Assembly: GCF_000412185.1 (NCBI RefSeq)
Contig: NZ_ASJA01000018.1
Coordinates: 1-64,000, forward strand
DNA from: Euryhalocaulis caribicus
Lineage (GTDB): Bacteria; Pseudomonadota; Alphaproteobacteria; Caulobacterales; Maricaulaceae
DNA length: 64,000 bases
Direction of reading: 5' to 3'
The position numbers and the translations under genes are program-made. The notes beneath the pieces were generated by a model. It searched no databases, was not told where the DNA came from, and saw nothing but the letters and a program-made list of their open reading frames with translations. Positions 17,277-26,345 of the stretch are shown here, piece by piece (within the stretch, counting starts at the first letter, position 1; each line of letters starts with the position of its first letter).

Positions 17277-18101
17277 ATGAGCGAAGAACGCCGCGGCGCA
17301 TATGCGCCGCCCGTCGATGGCGATGATTATGACGACGAGGGCGGGGGCCGCCGCCGCGGAGCCATCCTGCTGGCCGTCGCGGTCATCGTCCTGATCGCCT
17401 TCGCGGGCGTGATCTGGAGCGCCTATAATCAGGGCGTGCGCGAGGGCGGGCGCGACGCGCCGCCGCGGATCGCCGCCGACGAACGCCCCTTCAAGACCGT
17501 CCCCGCCGATCCCGGCGGCTATGAGACGCCGGACCAGGACAAGCTGGTCTATGACGAGATTTCCGGCCAGCCGCGCGAGGTTGAGGAGAATGTCTCCCCG
17601 CCCGCCGAGGAGCCGATAGAGATGGAATCGCTGCCGCCCGCCGGGACGGAGTCCGAAACCCCGGACGAAGCGCCGGACGGCCTGCGCGGCGACGAACCCG
17701 CCGGGACGGAAGCCCCGGCTGAAACGGAAGCGCCGGAAGAAACGCCAGCCGAGCCTGTAGAAGAAGAACCCGAGCCGGAACCCGAACTCGAGCCTGAACC
17801 GGAGGCTCCCGCCGCGACCGCTGATTCCGGTGTGCTTCCGGCCAGCGCCGACGGCCCCTGGCTGGTCCAGATCGCCGCCACGCGCACCAATGAAGACGCG
17901 CAGGCCGTCTGGCAGGGCTTCCGGACCAAGGCGCCGGACCTGACGAACGGCGTCCGGCCTGACTATCAGCGCGCCGATCTGGGCGAGCGCGGAATCTATA
18001 TCCGCGTCCGCGTCCCCGGTTTCCAGTCCAAGGGCGCCGCGGACGCTTACTGCGCCGAGGCCAAGGCGCGCGGGCAGGACTGCATCTCGGTCGCGCGGTG
18101 A
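17277..18101 (+). CDS. SPOR-domain membrane protein
   Basis: 274 residues. A short acidic cytoplasmic N-terminus, one membrane helix (AILLAVAVIVLIAFAGVIWS, about 37-56), a long Pro/Glu-rich linker (about 90-185) and a C-terminal SPOR domain (WLVQIAATRTNEDAQAVWQG to AKARGQDCISVAR). SPOR domains bind glycan strands lacking stem peptides at the division site. The linker lets the domain reach through the periplasm. Its stop overlaps the nagZ GTG (GTGA), tying it to peptidoglycan recycling. Confidence 0.9.
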   Translation: MSEERRGAYAPPVDGDDYDDEGGGRRRGAILLAVAVIVLIAFAGVIWSAYNQGVREGGRDAPPRIAADERPFKTVPADPGGYETPDQDKLVYDEISGQPREVEENVSPPAEEPIEMESLPPAGTESETPDEAPDGLRGDEPAGTEAPAETEAPEETPAEPVEEEPEPEPELEPEPEAPAATADSGVLPASADGPWLVQIAATRTNEDAQAVWQGFRTKAPDLTNGVRPDYQRADLGERGIYIRVRVPGFQSKGAADAYCAEAKARGQDCISVAR

Positions 18102-19120
18102 GCCAGCTCGCCGCGATCTATGGCTGTGAAGGGCTGAGCCTGGGCAAGAAGGAGCGCGCCTTCTTCGCCGACGCCGATCCGTGGGGCTTCATCCTGTTCA
18201 AGCGCAATTGCGAAGACCGGGAGCAAATTTCCGCCCTCTGCGCCGATCTGCGCGACACAGTCGGCCGTCACGCGCCGATCTTTATTGATCAGGAAGGCGG
18301 CCCGGTCGCCCGGCTGCGCCCGCCACACTGGCGCGAATACCCGGCCGCCGCGCCGTTCGGCGAACTCTACGTCATGGATCGCGGCGCCGCGCTGGAGGCT
18401 TGCCGCCTCAAGCACCGCCTGATCGCCCATGACCTTCTGGAGGTCGGCGTCAACGCCGACTGCGCCCCGGTTCTGGACCTGCCCCAGCCCGGCGCGCACG
18501 AGATTATCGGCAAGCGCGCCTTTTCCCGCGACCCGGACGTCATCGCTGCCCTCGGCGGCGCGGCGCTGGACGGGCTGGAGGCGGGCGGCGTGCAGGGCGT
18601 CATCAAGCACATTCCCGGTCACGGCCGCGCCACCGCCGACAGCCATCTCTCCCTGCCGAAGGTCGCCGCCCCGGCGGAGGACATGACGGCTACCGATTTC
18701 GCCCCGTTCAAGGCGCTGGCCGCCCGCGACCCGATGGCGATGACCGCCCATATTCTCTACAGCTCGCTTGATCCGGCGAATCCCGCCACCCTGTCCGAAT
18801 CGATCATTTCTGACGTGATCCGGGGGGACATGGGGTTCGACGGGCTTCTGATGACCGACGATCTGGACATGAAGGCGCTGACCGGCTCACTGGCCGGCAA
18901 GACGGCCGCGGCGCTCGCCGCGGGCTGCGATATTGCGCTGCACTGCTCCGGCGACCTGAAGGCGATGCAGGAAGTCGCCTCGGGCTGTCAGGTCCTGACG
19001 GGCGATGCGCGCCGCCGCGCCGACCGCGCCGCCGCCGCGCCGGACCCCGAAGATTTTGACCCGGAAGCCGGCGCCGCCCGCCTGAAAGAATTGCTAACCC
19101 CGGTGGAGGCGATGGCGTGA
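18098..19120 (+). CDS. nagZ: Beta-N-acetylhexosaminidase
   Basis: 340 residues, GTG start overlapping the SPOR gene. GH3 motifs are FIDQEGGPVARL, KHIPGHGRATADSH (residues 170-183, with the His general acid of NagZ) and LMTDDLDMKAL (nucleophile Asp near 254). NagZ removes GlcNAc from GlcNAc-1,6-anhydroMurNAc peptides in the cytoplasm during cell-wall recycling. The lack of a signal peptide agrees. Next gene, scpA, overlaps by four bases. Confidence 0.95.
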   Translation: MSQLAAIYGCEGLSLGKKERAFFADADPWGFILFKRNCEDREQISALCADLRDTVGRHAPIFIDQEGGPVARLRPPHWREYPAAAPFGELYVMDRGAALEACRLKHRLIAHDLLEVGVNADCAPVLDLPQPGAHEIIGKRAFSRDPDVIAALGGAALDGLEAGGVQGVIKHIPGHGRATADSHLSLPKVAAPAEDMTATDFAPFKALAARDPMAMTAHILYSSLDPANPATLSESIISDVIRGDMGFDGLLMTDDLDMKALTGSLAGKTAAALAAGCDIALHCSGDLKAMQEVASGCQVLTGDARRRADRAAAAPDPEDFDPEAGAARLKELLTPVEAMA

Positions 19121-19947
19121 GCGATTTCGAGGAAGACTTGGATTTCGACCTGCGCGCCGCGAAGGACAAGGAGCCGGACGAGGCGCTGGTCCTGGACCTC
19201 GACGGCTATGAAGGCCCGCTTCATGTCCTGCTTGAAATGTCGCGCAGCCAGAAGGTGGATCTGCGCCAGATATCGATTCTCCAGCTGGCCGAGCAATATC
19301 TGAACTTCATCGCCCATGCCCGCGTCCTGCGGATCGAACTGGCGGCGGATTATCTGGTCATGGCGGCCTGGCTGGCCTGGCTGAAATCCCGCCTGATCCT
19401 GCCAAAGCCGGAAACGGCTGAGGACGAGGAGGGCGATCCGGAAGCCGCCGCCAAGGCGCTGGCTTTCCGCCTGCAGCGGCTGGAGGCGATGCGCAACGCG
19501 GTCGACACCCTGTTCCGCAACGACCAGCTGGGCGTCGACGTTTTCGCGCGCGGCAACCCGGAAGGGCTGCGCCGCAAGACCACCCCCATCTGGCAGGCCG
19601 GCCTCTACGACATTCTGAAGGCCTATGGCGCGCGCCGCTCCATCGTCGCCAAGTCCACCGTGCGGTTTGAAACGCCGCCCGTCATGGCGCTGGAGGACGC
19701 CCGCGACCGCCTGACCCGGCGTCTGCCGGAAGCCGATGACTGGCGCACGCTGGATTCCCTGCTGCCGCCGGAATCCACGCTGGGTGCAAAGCCGCCGCCG
19801 AAAAAGTCTATTTCCGCCAGTGGCTTCGCGGCGTCTCTTGAGCTTGTGAAGGAGGGCGTGGCGGAGCTGCGCCAGTCCGATGTCTTCGCCCCGCTCTGGC
19901 TGCGCCGGTCACAGCCGCGCGACACAGCAAAGGATGATCACGCATGA
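19117..19947 (+). CDS. scpA: Segregation and condensation protein A
   Basis: 276 residues from GTG 19117. The kleisin N-terminus is clear: LDGYEGPLHVLLEMSRSQKV, then ISILQLAEQYLNFI and the YLVMAAWLAWLKSRLILP helix. The C-terminal part binds the SMC head. With ScpB and SMC it forms condensin for chromosome segregation. The stop overlaps the scpB start (ATGA). Confidence 0.95.
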   Translation: MSDFEEDLDFDLRAAKDKEPDEALVLDLDGYEGPLHVLLEMSRSQKVDLRQISILQLAEQYLNFIAHARVLRIELAADYLVMAAWLAWLKSRLILPKPETAEDEEGDPEAAAKALAFRLQRLEAMRNAVDTLFRNDQLGVDVFARGNPEGLRRKTTPIWQAGLYDILKAYGARRSIVAKSTVRFETPPVMALEDARDRLTRRLPEADDWRTLDSLLPPESTLGAKPPPKKSISASGFAASLELVKEGVAELRQSDVFAPLWLRRSQPRDTAKDDHA

Positions 19948-20675
19948 GCGACGACCCCGTCGATCTCGCCGAGGTGCGCGCCCGCCGCGACACGCGCGAC
20001 GCCATGTTCGCCGCGGCCGAGGATGACGCGGGCGAACAGCTCCGCATGATGGAGGCGCTTCTGTTCGCCGCCGCCGAGCCGCTGGACGAGGCGACGCTGG
20101 CCGCCAAGCTGCCGAAGGGCGCCGACGTGCCGGACCTGCTGGACCGCGTTCAGGAGGCCTATGAGGGCCGCGGCGTGCAGCTGGTCTGCGTGGGCGGGGC
20201 TTGGCGCTTCCAGACCGCCTCGGACCTCGCCTGGCTGTTGGAGGACGTGCGCGAGGAGCCGCGCAAGCTGTCCTCCGCCGGGCAGGAGACTCTGGCCATT
20301 ATCGCCTATCACCAGCCCGTCACCCGGGCGGAGATCGAGGAAATTCGCGGCGTCGCCGTCTCGAAAGGCACGATCGACCTCCTGATGGAGATTGGCTGGG
20401 TGCGCATGCGCGGCCGCCGCCGCACGCCGGGCCGCCCGGTGACATACGGCACGACAGACGCGTTTCTTTCCCATTTCGGTCTGGAATCGCTGGGCGACTT
20501 GCCCGGCAAGGCGGAGCTGAAAGCCGCCGGCATGCTCGATTCCCGCCTGCCCAAGGATTTCGAGGTTCCCGACCCCGGAATGCTGGCCAAGCTGGAGGAA
20601 TCCCTGACCGAGGATCCGCTGGACGACGATTCCGAATTCCATATGGATTTCATGGACGAAGACACGTCATCGTGA
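19944..20675 (+). CDS. scpB: Segregation and condensation protein B
   Basis: 243 residues with two winged-helix domains: MEALLFAAAEPLDEATLAAKL at the start, then LSSAGQETLAIIAYHQPVTR, EIEEIRGVAVSKGTIDLLME and GWVRMRGRRRTPGRPVTYGT. The C-terminal tail is acidic. ScpB dimers clamp ScpA and regulate SMC. Coupled to scpA; a tat operon follows after about 100 bases. Confidence 0.95.
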   Translation: MSDDPVDLAEVRARRDTRDAMFAAAEDDAGEQLRMMEALLFAAAEPLDEATLAAKLPKGADVPDLLDRVQEAYEGRGVQLVCVGGAWRFQTASDLAWLLEDVREEPRKLSSAGQETLAIIAYHQPVTRAEIEEIRGVAVSKGTIDLLMEIGWVRMRGRRRTPGRPVTYGTTDAFLSHFGLESLGDLPGKAELKAAGMLDSRLPKDFEVPDPGMLAKLEESLTEDPLDDDSEFHMDFMDEDTSS

Positions 20676-20772
20676 GTGCCCCGCGCGTTGGACGCTCACG
20701 CGCCCGTGCGGTATTCATCAAGGCGAAACGGAGCCGCCATTCACGCGCGGCGTTTGATTGAGAGGGTGCGCC

Positions 20773-21027
20773 ATGTCGCCCAGCATCTGGCAAATTCTGA
20801 TTGTTGTTGTCCTGCTGCTCCTGCTGTTTGGCGGCCGCGGCAAGATTTCCTCCATCATGGGCGACCTCGCCAGCGGCATTAAGAGCTTCCGCTCCGGCCT
20901 CAGCGAGGAAGACGAGGAAAAGGAGAAGGAGAAATCCGCTCCGCGCTCCATCCCCGACCATGGCGAGACCATCGACATGTCGCCTTCCGGCGGCAAGGCG
21001 AAGGACAAGTCCTCGTCCTCTTCCTGA
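20773..21027 (+). CDS. tatA: Sec-independent translocase subunit TatA
   Basis: 84 residues from ATG 20773 (GAGAGG upstream). One N-terminal membrane helix ([18 protein letters not shown]) ends in the FGG-K hinge and is followed by an amphipathic helix ([15 protein letters not shown]) and a charged tail, the TatA plan. TatA multimers form the protein-conducting part for folded substrates. The usual Phe-Gly hinge is intact. Confidence 0.95.
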   Translation: MSPSIWQILIVVVLLLLLFGGRGKISSIMGDLASGIKSFRSGLSEEDEEKEKEKSAPRSIPDHGETIDMSPSGGKAKDKSSSSS

Positions 21028-21052
21028 ACCCGTCTTTTGAGGGCCTGACCGG

Positions 21053-21454
21053 ATGATCCCGCAGATCGGCTTTACCGAGCTGCTGCTCGTCGGCGCGCTG
21101 GCGCTGATCATCGTGGGTCCGAAGGACCTGCCGCTGATGATGCGCAAGGTCGGCAAACTCTGGGGGCAGGCGCGGGGTCTGGCCCGCGAATTTCAGTCCA
21201 GTTTTGAGGAACTGGGCCGTCAGGCGGAAATCGAGGAGCTGCGCAAGGAGGTTGAGGCCCTCAAGCGCGGCGACCCCGTGAAAGATATCCAGAAAGATCT
21301 GGACGAGACCGGAGACGCGGTCATGGCCCCGCTGAACCGCAAGCCGCCCGCCGATGACGCCCATGGAGCCGGCGGCGCGCCGGAACCAGAAACAAAGGCG
21401 GAGGGCGATACGCCGGACGCCGGTGAGCCGCCAGAGGATGCGAAGTCCTCATGA
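21053..21454 (+). CDS. tatB: Sec-independent translocase subunit TatB
   Basis: 133 residues. The IGFTELLLVGALALIIVGPKDLP helix, containing the TatB Glu and the GP hinge, is followed by an amphipathic region (LMMRKVGKLWGQARGLAREF) and a longer acidic tail than TatA has. TatB with TatC recognises twin-arginine signal peptides. It overlaps tatC by four bases. Confidence 0.95.
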   Translation: MIPQIGFTELLLVGALALIIVGPKDLPLMMRKVGKLWGQARGLAREFQSSFEELGRQAEIEELRKEVEALKRGDPVKDIQKDLDETGDAVMAPLNRKPPADDAHGAGGAPEPETKAEGDTPDAGEPPEDAKSS

Positions 21455-22281
21455 GCGGCTCCCAAACGCCCCCGCCCGACATCACGGACAAGGACGACAG
21501 CCCGGACGAGGTGGAGTCCAGCCGCGCCCCGCTGCTGGAGCACCTGACGGAGCTGCGCTCGCGCCTGATCTTCTCCTCGCTGGTGATTCTGGCCGCCTTC
21601 ATCGTCTGCTTCATTTTCGCCGGCCCGATCTACAAGTTGCTCCTCGTGCCGTTCCAGAACGCGGCCGAGCGCTATAATGACGGGCAGGGGCGGGAGCTGC
21701 AGCTGGTCTTTACCGCGCCGCTGGAATTTTTCCTGGTCAAGGTGAAGCTGGCGCTGGTCGGCGCGGTCGTCGTCGCCTTTCCGGTGGTGGCGTGGCAGCT
21801 CTACGCCTTCGTCGCGCCGGGTCTGTACAAGAATGAGCGCGGCGCGCTGCTGCCCTTCCTCGGGGCTATGCCGGTTCTGTTCGCCATCGGCGCGGCGATG
21901 GTTTTTTATGTCGTCCTGCCGCTGGTGATGAACTTCGCGTTACGTCAGCAAATCATGGAAGAAGGCATTGTTTCGGTTAGTCTTCTTCCAAAAGTTTCTG
22001 ACTATTTCTCGCTGGTCACCGCGCTCCTGTTCGCGTTCGGGGCCGCGTTTCAGCTTCCCGTCGTCCTGACGCTTCTGGCCAAGGCCGGTTTCGTCACATC
22101 CACGGGCCTGCGCAAATTCTGGCGCTACGCGGTGGTCGTCACTTTCGTCCTCTCCGCCTTTGTCACGCCGCCGGACATCATCTCCCAGACCGTCCTCGCC
22201 ATCCCGATCCTGCTCCTCTACGAAATCTCCATCTGGTGCGTGAAACTGATCGAGCGGCGGCGAGAGAAAGACGCGGACTGA
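21451..22281 (+). CDS. tatC: Sec-independent translocase subunit TatC
   Basis: 276 residues with six membrane helices. The start LLEHLTELRSRLIFSSLVIL, FTAPLEFFLVKVKLALVGA, the YAFVAPGLYKNERG loop and FVTPPDIISQTVLAIPILLLYE are typical. TatC is the receptor for twin-arginine signals. A patch at 21931-22010 has only 32 G+C of 80 by hand count and uses codons rare in the window (TTA, GTT, CTT, CCA) while keeping the family sequence, e.g. SLLPKVSDYFSLV. Confidence 0.96.
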   Translation: MSGSQTPPPDITDKDDSPDEVESSRAPLLEHLTELRSRLIFSSLVILAAFIVCFIFAGPIYKLLLVPFQNAAERYNDGQGRELQLVFTAPLEFFLVKVKLALVGAVVVAFPVVAWQLYAFVAPGLYKNERGALLPFLGAMPVLFAIGAAMVFYVVLPLVMNFALRQQIMEEGIVSVSLLPKVSDYFSLVTALLFAFGAAFQLPVVLTLLAKAGFVTSTGLRKFWRYAVVVTFVLSAFVTPPDIISQTVLAIPILLLYEISIWCVKLIERRREKDAD

Positions 22282-22335
22282 CAGGCGGCGCAAACCCGCC
22301 TAGACGCACCGCGGGCGCGCGGCTACACGTGCCCC

Positions 22336-23790
22336 ATGCACGACATCAAAGCCATCCGCAGCGAACCCGAACGCTTCATTGAAGGCTGGGGCAAGCGCTT
22401 CATCGACGACCCGAAGGCTCTGGTCGATCAACTGATCGAACTGGACGAGGCCCGCCGCGCGTCCGAAACGCGCCGGCAGGAAGCCGAAACGGCCCGCAAC
22501 GCCGCCTCCAAGAAGATCGGTCAGGCGAAAGCCTCCGGCGACGAGGCGGAATTCGAGCGCCTGCGGAGCGAAGTCGCGCAATACAAGAAAAATATCGAAA
22601 CAGAGGGCGAACAGGCCGAGAAATTATCCACAGAGCTTGGGGATAAACTCGCCGGCCTGCCCAATCTTCCTGCCGACAGCGTGCCCGTCGGCCCCGGCGA
22701 GGACGATAATGTCGAGGCCCGCAAATGGGGCGAGCCGAAGGATCTCGGTTTCGTGGCAAAGGACCACGTCGCGCTGGGCGAGGGGCTCGGCATGATGGAT
22801 TTCGAAACGGCGGCGAAAATCTCCGGCGCCCGTTTCGTCATGCTCACCGGCGGTCTCGCTCGCCTGGAGCGCGCGCTCGCCCATTTCATGCTAGATATCC
22901 AGACCACCGATTTCGGCTACACCGAAGTCGCCCCGCCGTTTATGGTCCTAGACGAAGCTTTGTATGGAACAGGGCAGCTTCCGAAATTTGATGCTGATGT
23001 CTATCGCACTTCATCCGCGGAAAAGACTCGCTTGGTTGCAGGTCTAGTCAGAGCCACTGGAAGAATTCTTGAAAAACTGCGCGATGTAATTCGTTCTGGT
23101 GAGAGTGATCAGGAGCTCGAGGAGCTTGTGCGAGACGCGGAGAATAAATCTGCGGATTTACAGTCGAAGCAATTTGGTCGGGATCATTTTCTCATACCCA
23201 CCGCCGAGGTTCCGCTGACCAATATTGCCGCGGGCCAGATCTCGGACAATGACAGCCTCCCGCGCCGCTACACCGCCTGGACGCCGTGCTTCCGGTCTGA
23301 GGCCGGAGCCGCGGGCCGCGATACGCGCGGCATGATCCGCCTGCATCAGTTCCAGAAGGTCGAGCTGGTCTCGGTGACCCGGCCCGAGGATTCCGAGGCC
23401 GAGCATGAGCGGATGACTCAAGCCGCCGAAGCGGTCCTGCAAAAACTTGAGCTTCCATACAGGGTTATGACGCTTTCTTCGGGCGATATGGGATTCTCCG
23501 CGAAAAAGACCTATGACCTCGAAGTCTGGCTGCCGAGCCAGGACGCCTATCGCGAAATCTCCTCGGTCTCGAACTGCGGGGACTTTCAGGCGCGCCGCAT
23601 GAGCGCCCGCTACCGGGACGCGGACGGCAAGCCGCAATTCGTCCACACGCTCAACGGGTCGGGCGTCGCCGTCGGCCGCGCCATGGTCGCCATTCTGGAG
23701 AACTTCCAGAATGAAGACGGCTCGGTGACCATCCCCGAGGCCCTGCGCCCCTATATGGGCGGGCTGGAGCGGCTGGAGCCGGCGGCGTGA
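22336..23790 (+). CDS. serS: Seryl-tRNA synthetase with an extra roughly 54-residue insertion
   Basis: 484 residues against about 430 for bacterial SerRS. The N-terminal long coiled-coil arm (about 30-105) and class II motifs are intact: [20 protein letters not shown] (serine-binding TAE), [15 protein letters not shown] (motif 2) and [18 protein letters not shown] (motif 3). Normally RTTDG leads straight into the LIPTAE strand. Here about residues 226-283 are inserted, charged and helix-prone ([20 protein letters not shown], then [12 protein letters not shown]). DNA at 22981-23160 is 87 G+C of 180 by hand count, far below the surroundings. The enzyme should remain active; the insertion's role is unknown. 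Confidence 0.95.
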   Translation: MHDIKAIRSEPERFIEGWGKRFIDDPKALVDQLIELDEARRASETRRQEAETARNAASKKIGQAKASGDEAEFERLRSEVAQYKKNIETEGEQAEKLSTELGDKLAGLPNLPADSVPVGPGEDDNVEARKWGEPKDLGFVAKDHVALGEGLGMMDFETAAKISGARFVMLTGGLARLERALAHFMLDIQTTDFGYTEVAPPFMVLDEALYGTGQLPKFDADVYRTSSAEKTRLVAGLVRATGRILEKLRDVIRSGESDQELEELVRDAENKSADLQSKQFGRDHFLIPTAEVPLTNIAAGQISDNDSLPRRYTAWTPCFRSEAGAAGRDTRGMIRLHQFQKVELVSVTRPEDSEAEHERMTQAAEAVLQKLELPYRVMTLSSGDMGFSAKKTYDLEVWLPSQDAYREISSVSNCGDFQARRMSARYRDADGKPQFVHTLNGSGVAVGRAMVAILENFQNEDGSVTIPEALRPYMGGLERLEPAA

Positions 23791-24584
23791 TTCCTGAAAA
23801 CCCCCGCATCCTCCTGACCAATGATGACGGCGCCGACGCGCCGGGCCTGCAAACGCTTCAGGCCATCGCCCAGACTCTCTCCGACGATATCTGGACGGTC
23901 GCCCCGCGGGTCGAACAGTCCGGCGCCTCGCGCGGCATCTCGCTGCACGATCCGCTGCGCGTGAAGAAGCTGGGGGAGCGTTACTGGTCGGTCACCGGCA
24001 CGCCGACCGACTGCGTCATGCTGGCCGTCGGCTCGCTGATGGGCGACACGCCGCCGGACCTCATCCTGTCCGGCGTCAATCGCGGCCAGAACCTGGCCGA
24101 ACACGTCACCCTGTCGGGCACCATCGCCGGGGCCATCGCGGGAATGGAGCAGCGCATACCGTCCATCGCGTTGTCCCAGACCATGAATTTCCGCGAGCGC
24201 GGCTCCGCGCCCCGCTTCGATACGGCGGAGGCCTTCGCCCCGGACCTCATCAAGCGCCTGCTCAAGGCCGGCTGGCCGGAGAATGTGCTGATCAACATCA
24301 ATTTCCCGGACGCCGCGCCGGAGGATGTCACGGAAACCGTTGTCACCTCCGTCGGCCGCCGCGACCGCGCCCTGCTGCAGATCGACCGTCGGCAGGACCC
24401 GGCGGGCCGCGACTATTACTGGCTGGGTTTCCAGAACAAGCTCTCCACGCCGGGCGAGGGGACGGACCTGGAAGCGGTCTATGCCGGAAAGATCTCCGTC
24501 ACCCCGCTGCACATGGACCTCACCCATCAGGAAACCCGTGACGCGCTGGCCGCCGCCCTCGGCGGCGGGGAGGAGACGGGCTAG
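23787..24584 (+). CDS. surE: 5'/3'-nucleotidase SurE
   Basis: 265 residues, GTG start overlapping the serS stop. The signature [14 protein letters not shown] gives the metal-binding Asp pair. [15 protein letters not shown] (Asn-to-Glu variation in the usual P-x-x-x-Q-S-G block) and [23 protein letters not shown] complete the active site. SurE dephosphorylates nucleoside monophosphates and links to stress survival. It is usually followed by pcm, as here. Confidence 0.95.
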   Translation: MIPENPRILLTNDDGADAPGLQTLQAIAQTLSDDIWTVAPRVEQSGASRGISLHDPLRVKKLGERYWSVTGTPTDCVMLAVGSLMGDTPPDLILSGVNRGQNLAEHVTLSGTIAGAIAGMEQRIPSIALSQTMNFRERGSAPRFDTAEAFAPDLIKRLLKAGWPENVLININFPDAAPEDVTETVVTSVGRRDRALLQIDRRQDPAGRDYYWLGFQNKLSTPGEGTDLEAVYAGKISVTPLHMDLTHQETRDALAAALGGGEETG

Positions 24585-24597
24585 GCTCCCGGACCTT

Positions 24598-25257
24598 ATG
24601 GCTCAGGACGCGCCCGACTCCCGCAAGATTCGCCTTCTCATGTCGCTGCGCCGCGCCGGCATATCGGACGCGGCGACCCTGCGCGCCATAGAGCGCACCC
24701 CGCGCGACCTGTTCGTGTCCGGCGGGTTCGAGGACCAGTCCTGGGACGACCGCGCCCTGCCGATCGAGTGCGGCCAGACCATCTCCCAGCCCTATATCGT
24801 CGCCCTGATGACCGAGAGCCTGAAGCTGGACGACCGCTGCAAGGTGCTGGAGATCGGCACGGGCTCTGGCTATCAGGCCGCCATTCTCGCCCGCATCGCC
24901 CGCCGCGTTTACACGATAGAGCGCTACCGCTCCCTGATGGCGGAGGCGGAGCGCCGGTTCCGCGAACTCAAGATCACCAATATCGTCCCGCGCGTGGCCG
25001 ATGGCGGGAAGGGCTGGACCGAACAGGCGCCGTTCGACCGCATCATCGTCACCGCCGCCGCGCCCTTCCGCCCGGACGCCCTGCTGGACCAGCTCAAGCC
25101 CGGCGGAATCATGGTCGCCCCGGTCGGCGCGGGGGAGGTGCAACGCCTGATCCGCTATCAGAAGGATGAGGAGGGCGAGGTGAGCGAGGAAGAGCTGACC
25201 CAGGTCCGCTTCGTTCCCTTGCGCGAGGGCGTCGCCCGCAGCGAGGACCGCCGCTAG
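24598..25257 (+). CDS. pcm: Protein-L-isoaspartate O-methyltransferase
   Basis: 219 residues from ATG 24598; an upstream extension within surE is not family-like. PCMT motifs: PRDLFV, ALPIECGQTISQPYIVALM, the SAM motif VLEIGTGSGYQAAILA and DRIIVTAAAP. The enzyme methylates isoaspartyl residues in aged proteins so that they can revert to aspartate. All key motifs are canonical, in contrast to the PCMT-like protein at 3322. End of the plus-strand block. Confidence 0.96.
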   Translation: MAQDAPDSRKIRLLMSLRRAGISDAATLRAIERTPRDLFVSGGFEDQSWDDRALPIECGQTISQPYIVALMTESLKLDDRCKVLEIGTGSGYQAAILARIARRVYTIERYRSLMAEAERRFRELKITNIVPRVADGGKGWTEQAPFDRIIVTAAAPFRPDALLDQLKPGGIMVAPVGAGEVQRLIRYQKDEEGEVSEEELTQVRFVPLREGVARSEDRR

Positions 25258-25453
25258 GCGCGGTCAATCAGAAAACCTCGGCCGCTGACCGCTCCCCGCT
25301 TTGGCGCGATGGGGATGGGGTCCTTGAGAGTGCGCCGCGTCGGGACGCGGTCAGGGCTTCGGCTTCGACGACGGGTGCATGGCCCGCCGCCGGTTAGCGA
25401 CTGATATCAAGATGCAGGCTGGCGCGGTTTTGGATGCGCGGCGCGCTGAAAAA

Positions 25454-26278
25454 TTACTGCGCGGGCGCCAGATAGGGCGCCGGCTCGATCAGTTCGAAGC
25501 GCGCCGAATGCTCGAAATAGTGGCGCAGCGTATAGGCGTGGCCGCTGCCATAGACCAGCAGGATCCGGTCGCCGTCTTCGGCCAGCCGCGCAGCGTTGGC
25601 GTAGATATGCAGGTTGCGGCCCCACCATTCGCTCATCTCGTCCGCGCCAACGGGATTATCCGCCGACCCGGCCTCGGCCATATCCAGATACAGGCCGTGG
25701 CTCTGGTTCAGCCATTCGGGATCGTTCATCAGGGCCAGCCGCCCGGCCACCCCCATCTCCGTCCATTCCGGCGATTCCAGCAGGGCGCGCAGCCCCGCGA
25801 CGCTGGCCTCGAAATGCGCTTTCAGCTCCGTCTGCCCGGCCGTGTCCATCGCGCCGGTCATGGCGTCGAAATCCATGTCCGCCTTGTGGTCGACGGCGTA
25901 AATCCGCTCATGGCCCAGCTTCTTCGCCAGCCGGAACGCCAGTTGCTGGCGTTCATTCCCGGTCAGCGCCGCCTCGCCCTCCAGATAGGCCCGATAGGCC
26001 GTGTCGAATTCGGCCTGACGGTCCGGCGTCGCCTCGATCATGATCTTGTCCGGCGCCCATTGGGCCAGCCGGTCGGTTATCGCCTCCAGGTCCGCCTGCG
26101 GGCCGGGCGCAAAGATATTGTCGTCGGCCCGGCTGACCAGATCGCTGGCCGAGCCCTCGAAATGATAGGTGCCCAGGATCATCGCCTCGCCCTGCGGTCG
26201 CGCCTCCGGGTTCATCGCCGCGGCGGGCAGGGCGGCTGTCAGCGCGGCAAGGGCGGCGATCAGGATTACAGGGCGCAT
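25454..26278 (-). CDS. DUF5694 (TraB-like) exported protein
   Basis: 274 residues. Signal peptide (ILIAALAALTAALPAAA, cut near AMNP), then ILGTYHFEGSASD at the start of the mature part, KIMIEATPDRQAEFD, IYAVDHKADMDFDAM and the closing ILLVYGSGHAYTLRHYFEHS. The early GTYHF and late GSGHxxxLRxxF histidine motifs are those of DUF5694, distant relatives of TraB/GumN proteins. The function is unknown; a metal-dependent hydrolase role has been suggested for the wider fold. Single gene; region 25258-25453 before it holds only a weak inverted repeat GCGGTCA/TGACCGC. Confidence 0.8.
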   Translation of the reverse strand: MRPVILIAALAALTAALPAAAMNPEARPQGEAMILGTYHFEGSASDLVSRADDNIFAPGPQADLEAITDRLAQWAPDKIMIEATPDRQAEFDTAYRAYLEGEAALTGNERQQLAFRLAKKLGHERIYAVDHKADMDFDAMTGAMDTAGQTELKAHFEASVAGLRALLESPEWTEMGVAGRLALMNDPEWLNQSHGLYLDMAEAGSADNPVGADEMSEWWGRNLHIYANAARLAEDGDRILLVYGSGHAYTLRHYFEHSARFELIEPAPYLAPAQ

Positions 26279-26345
26279 CGGGGTCTCCTTCAGGGCGTTA
26301 GGCGTATTGTTAAGAGGGATGCGCCCCGCGTCCGTTTCGGATGCG

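Noticed and set aside
25260-25292. Inverted repeat GCGGTCA/TGACCGC after pcm as terminator
   Set aside because: Long loop and no T-run.
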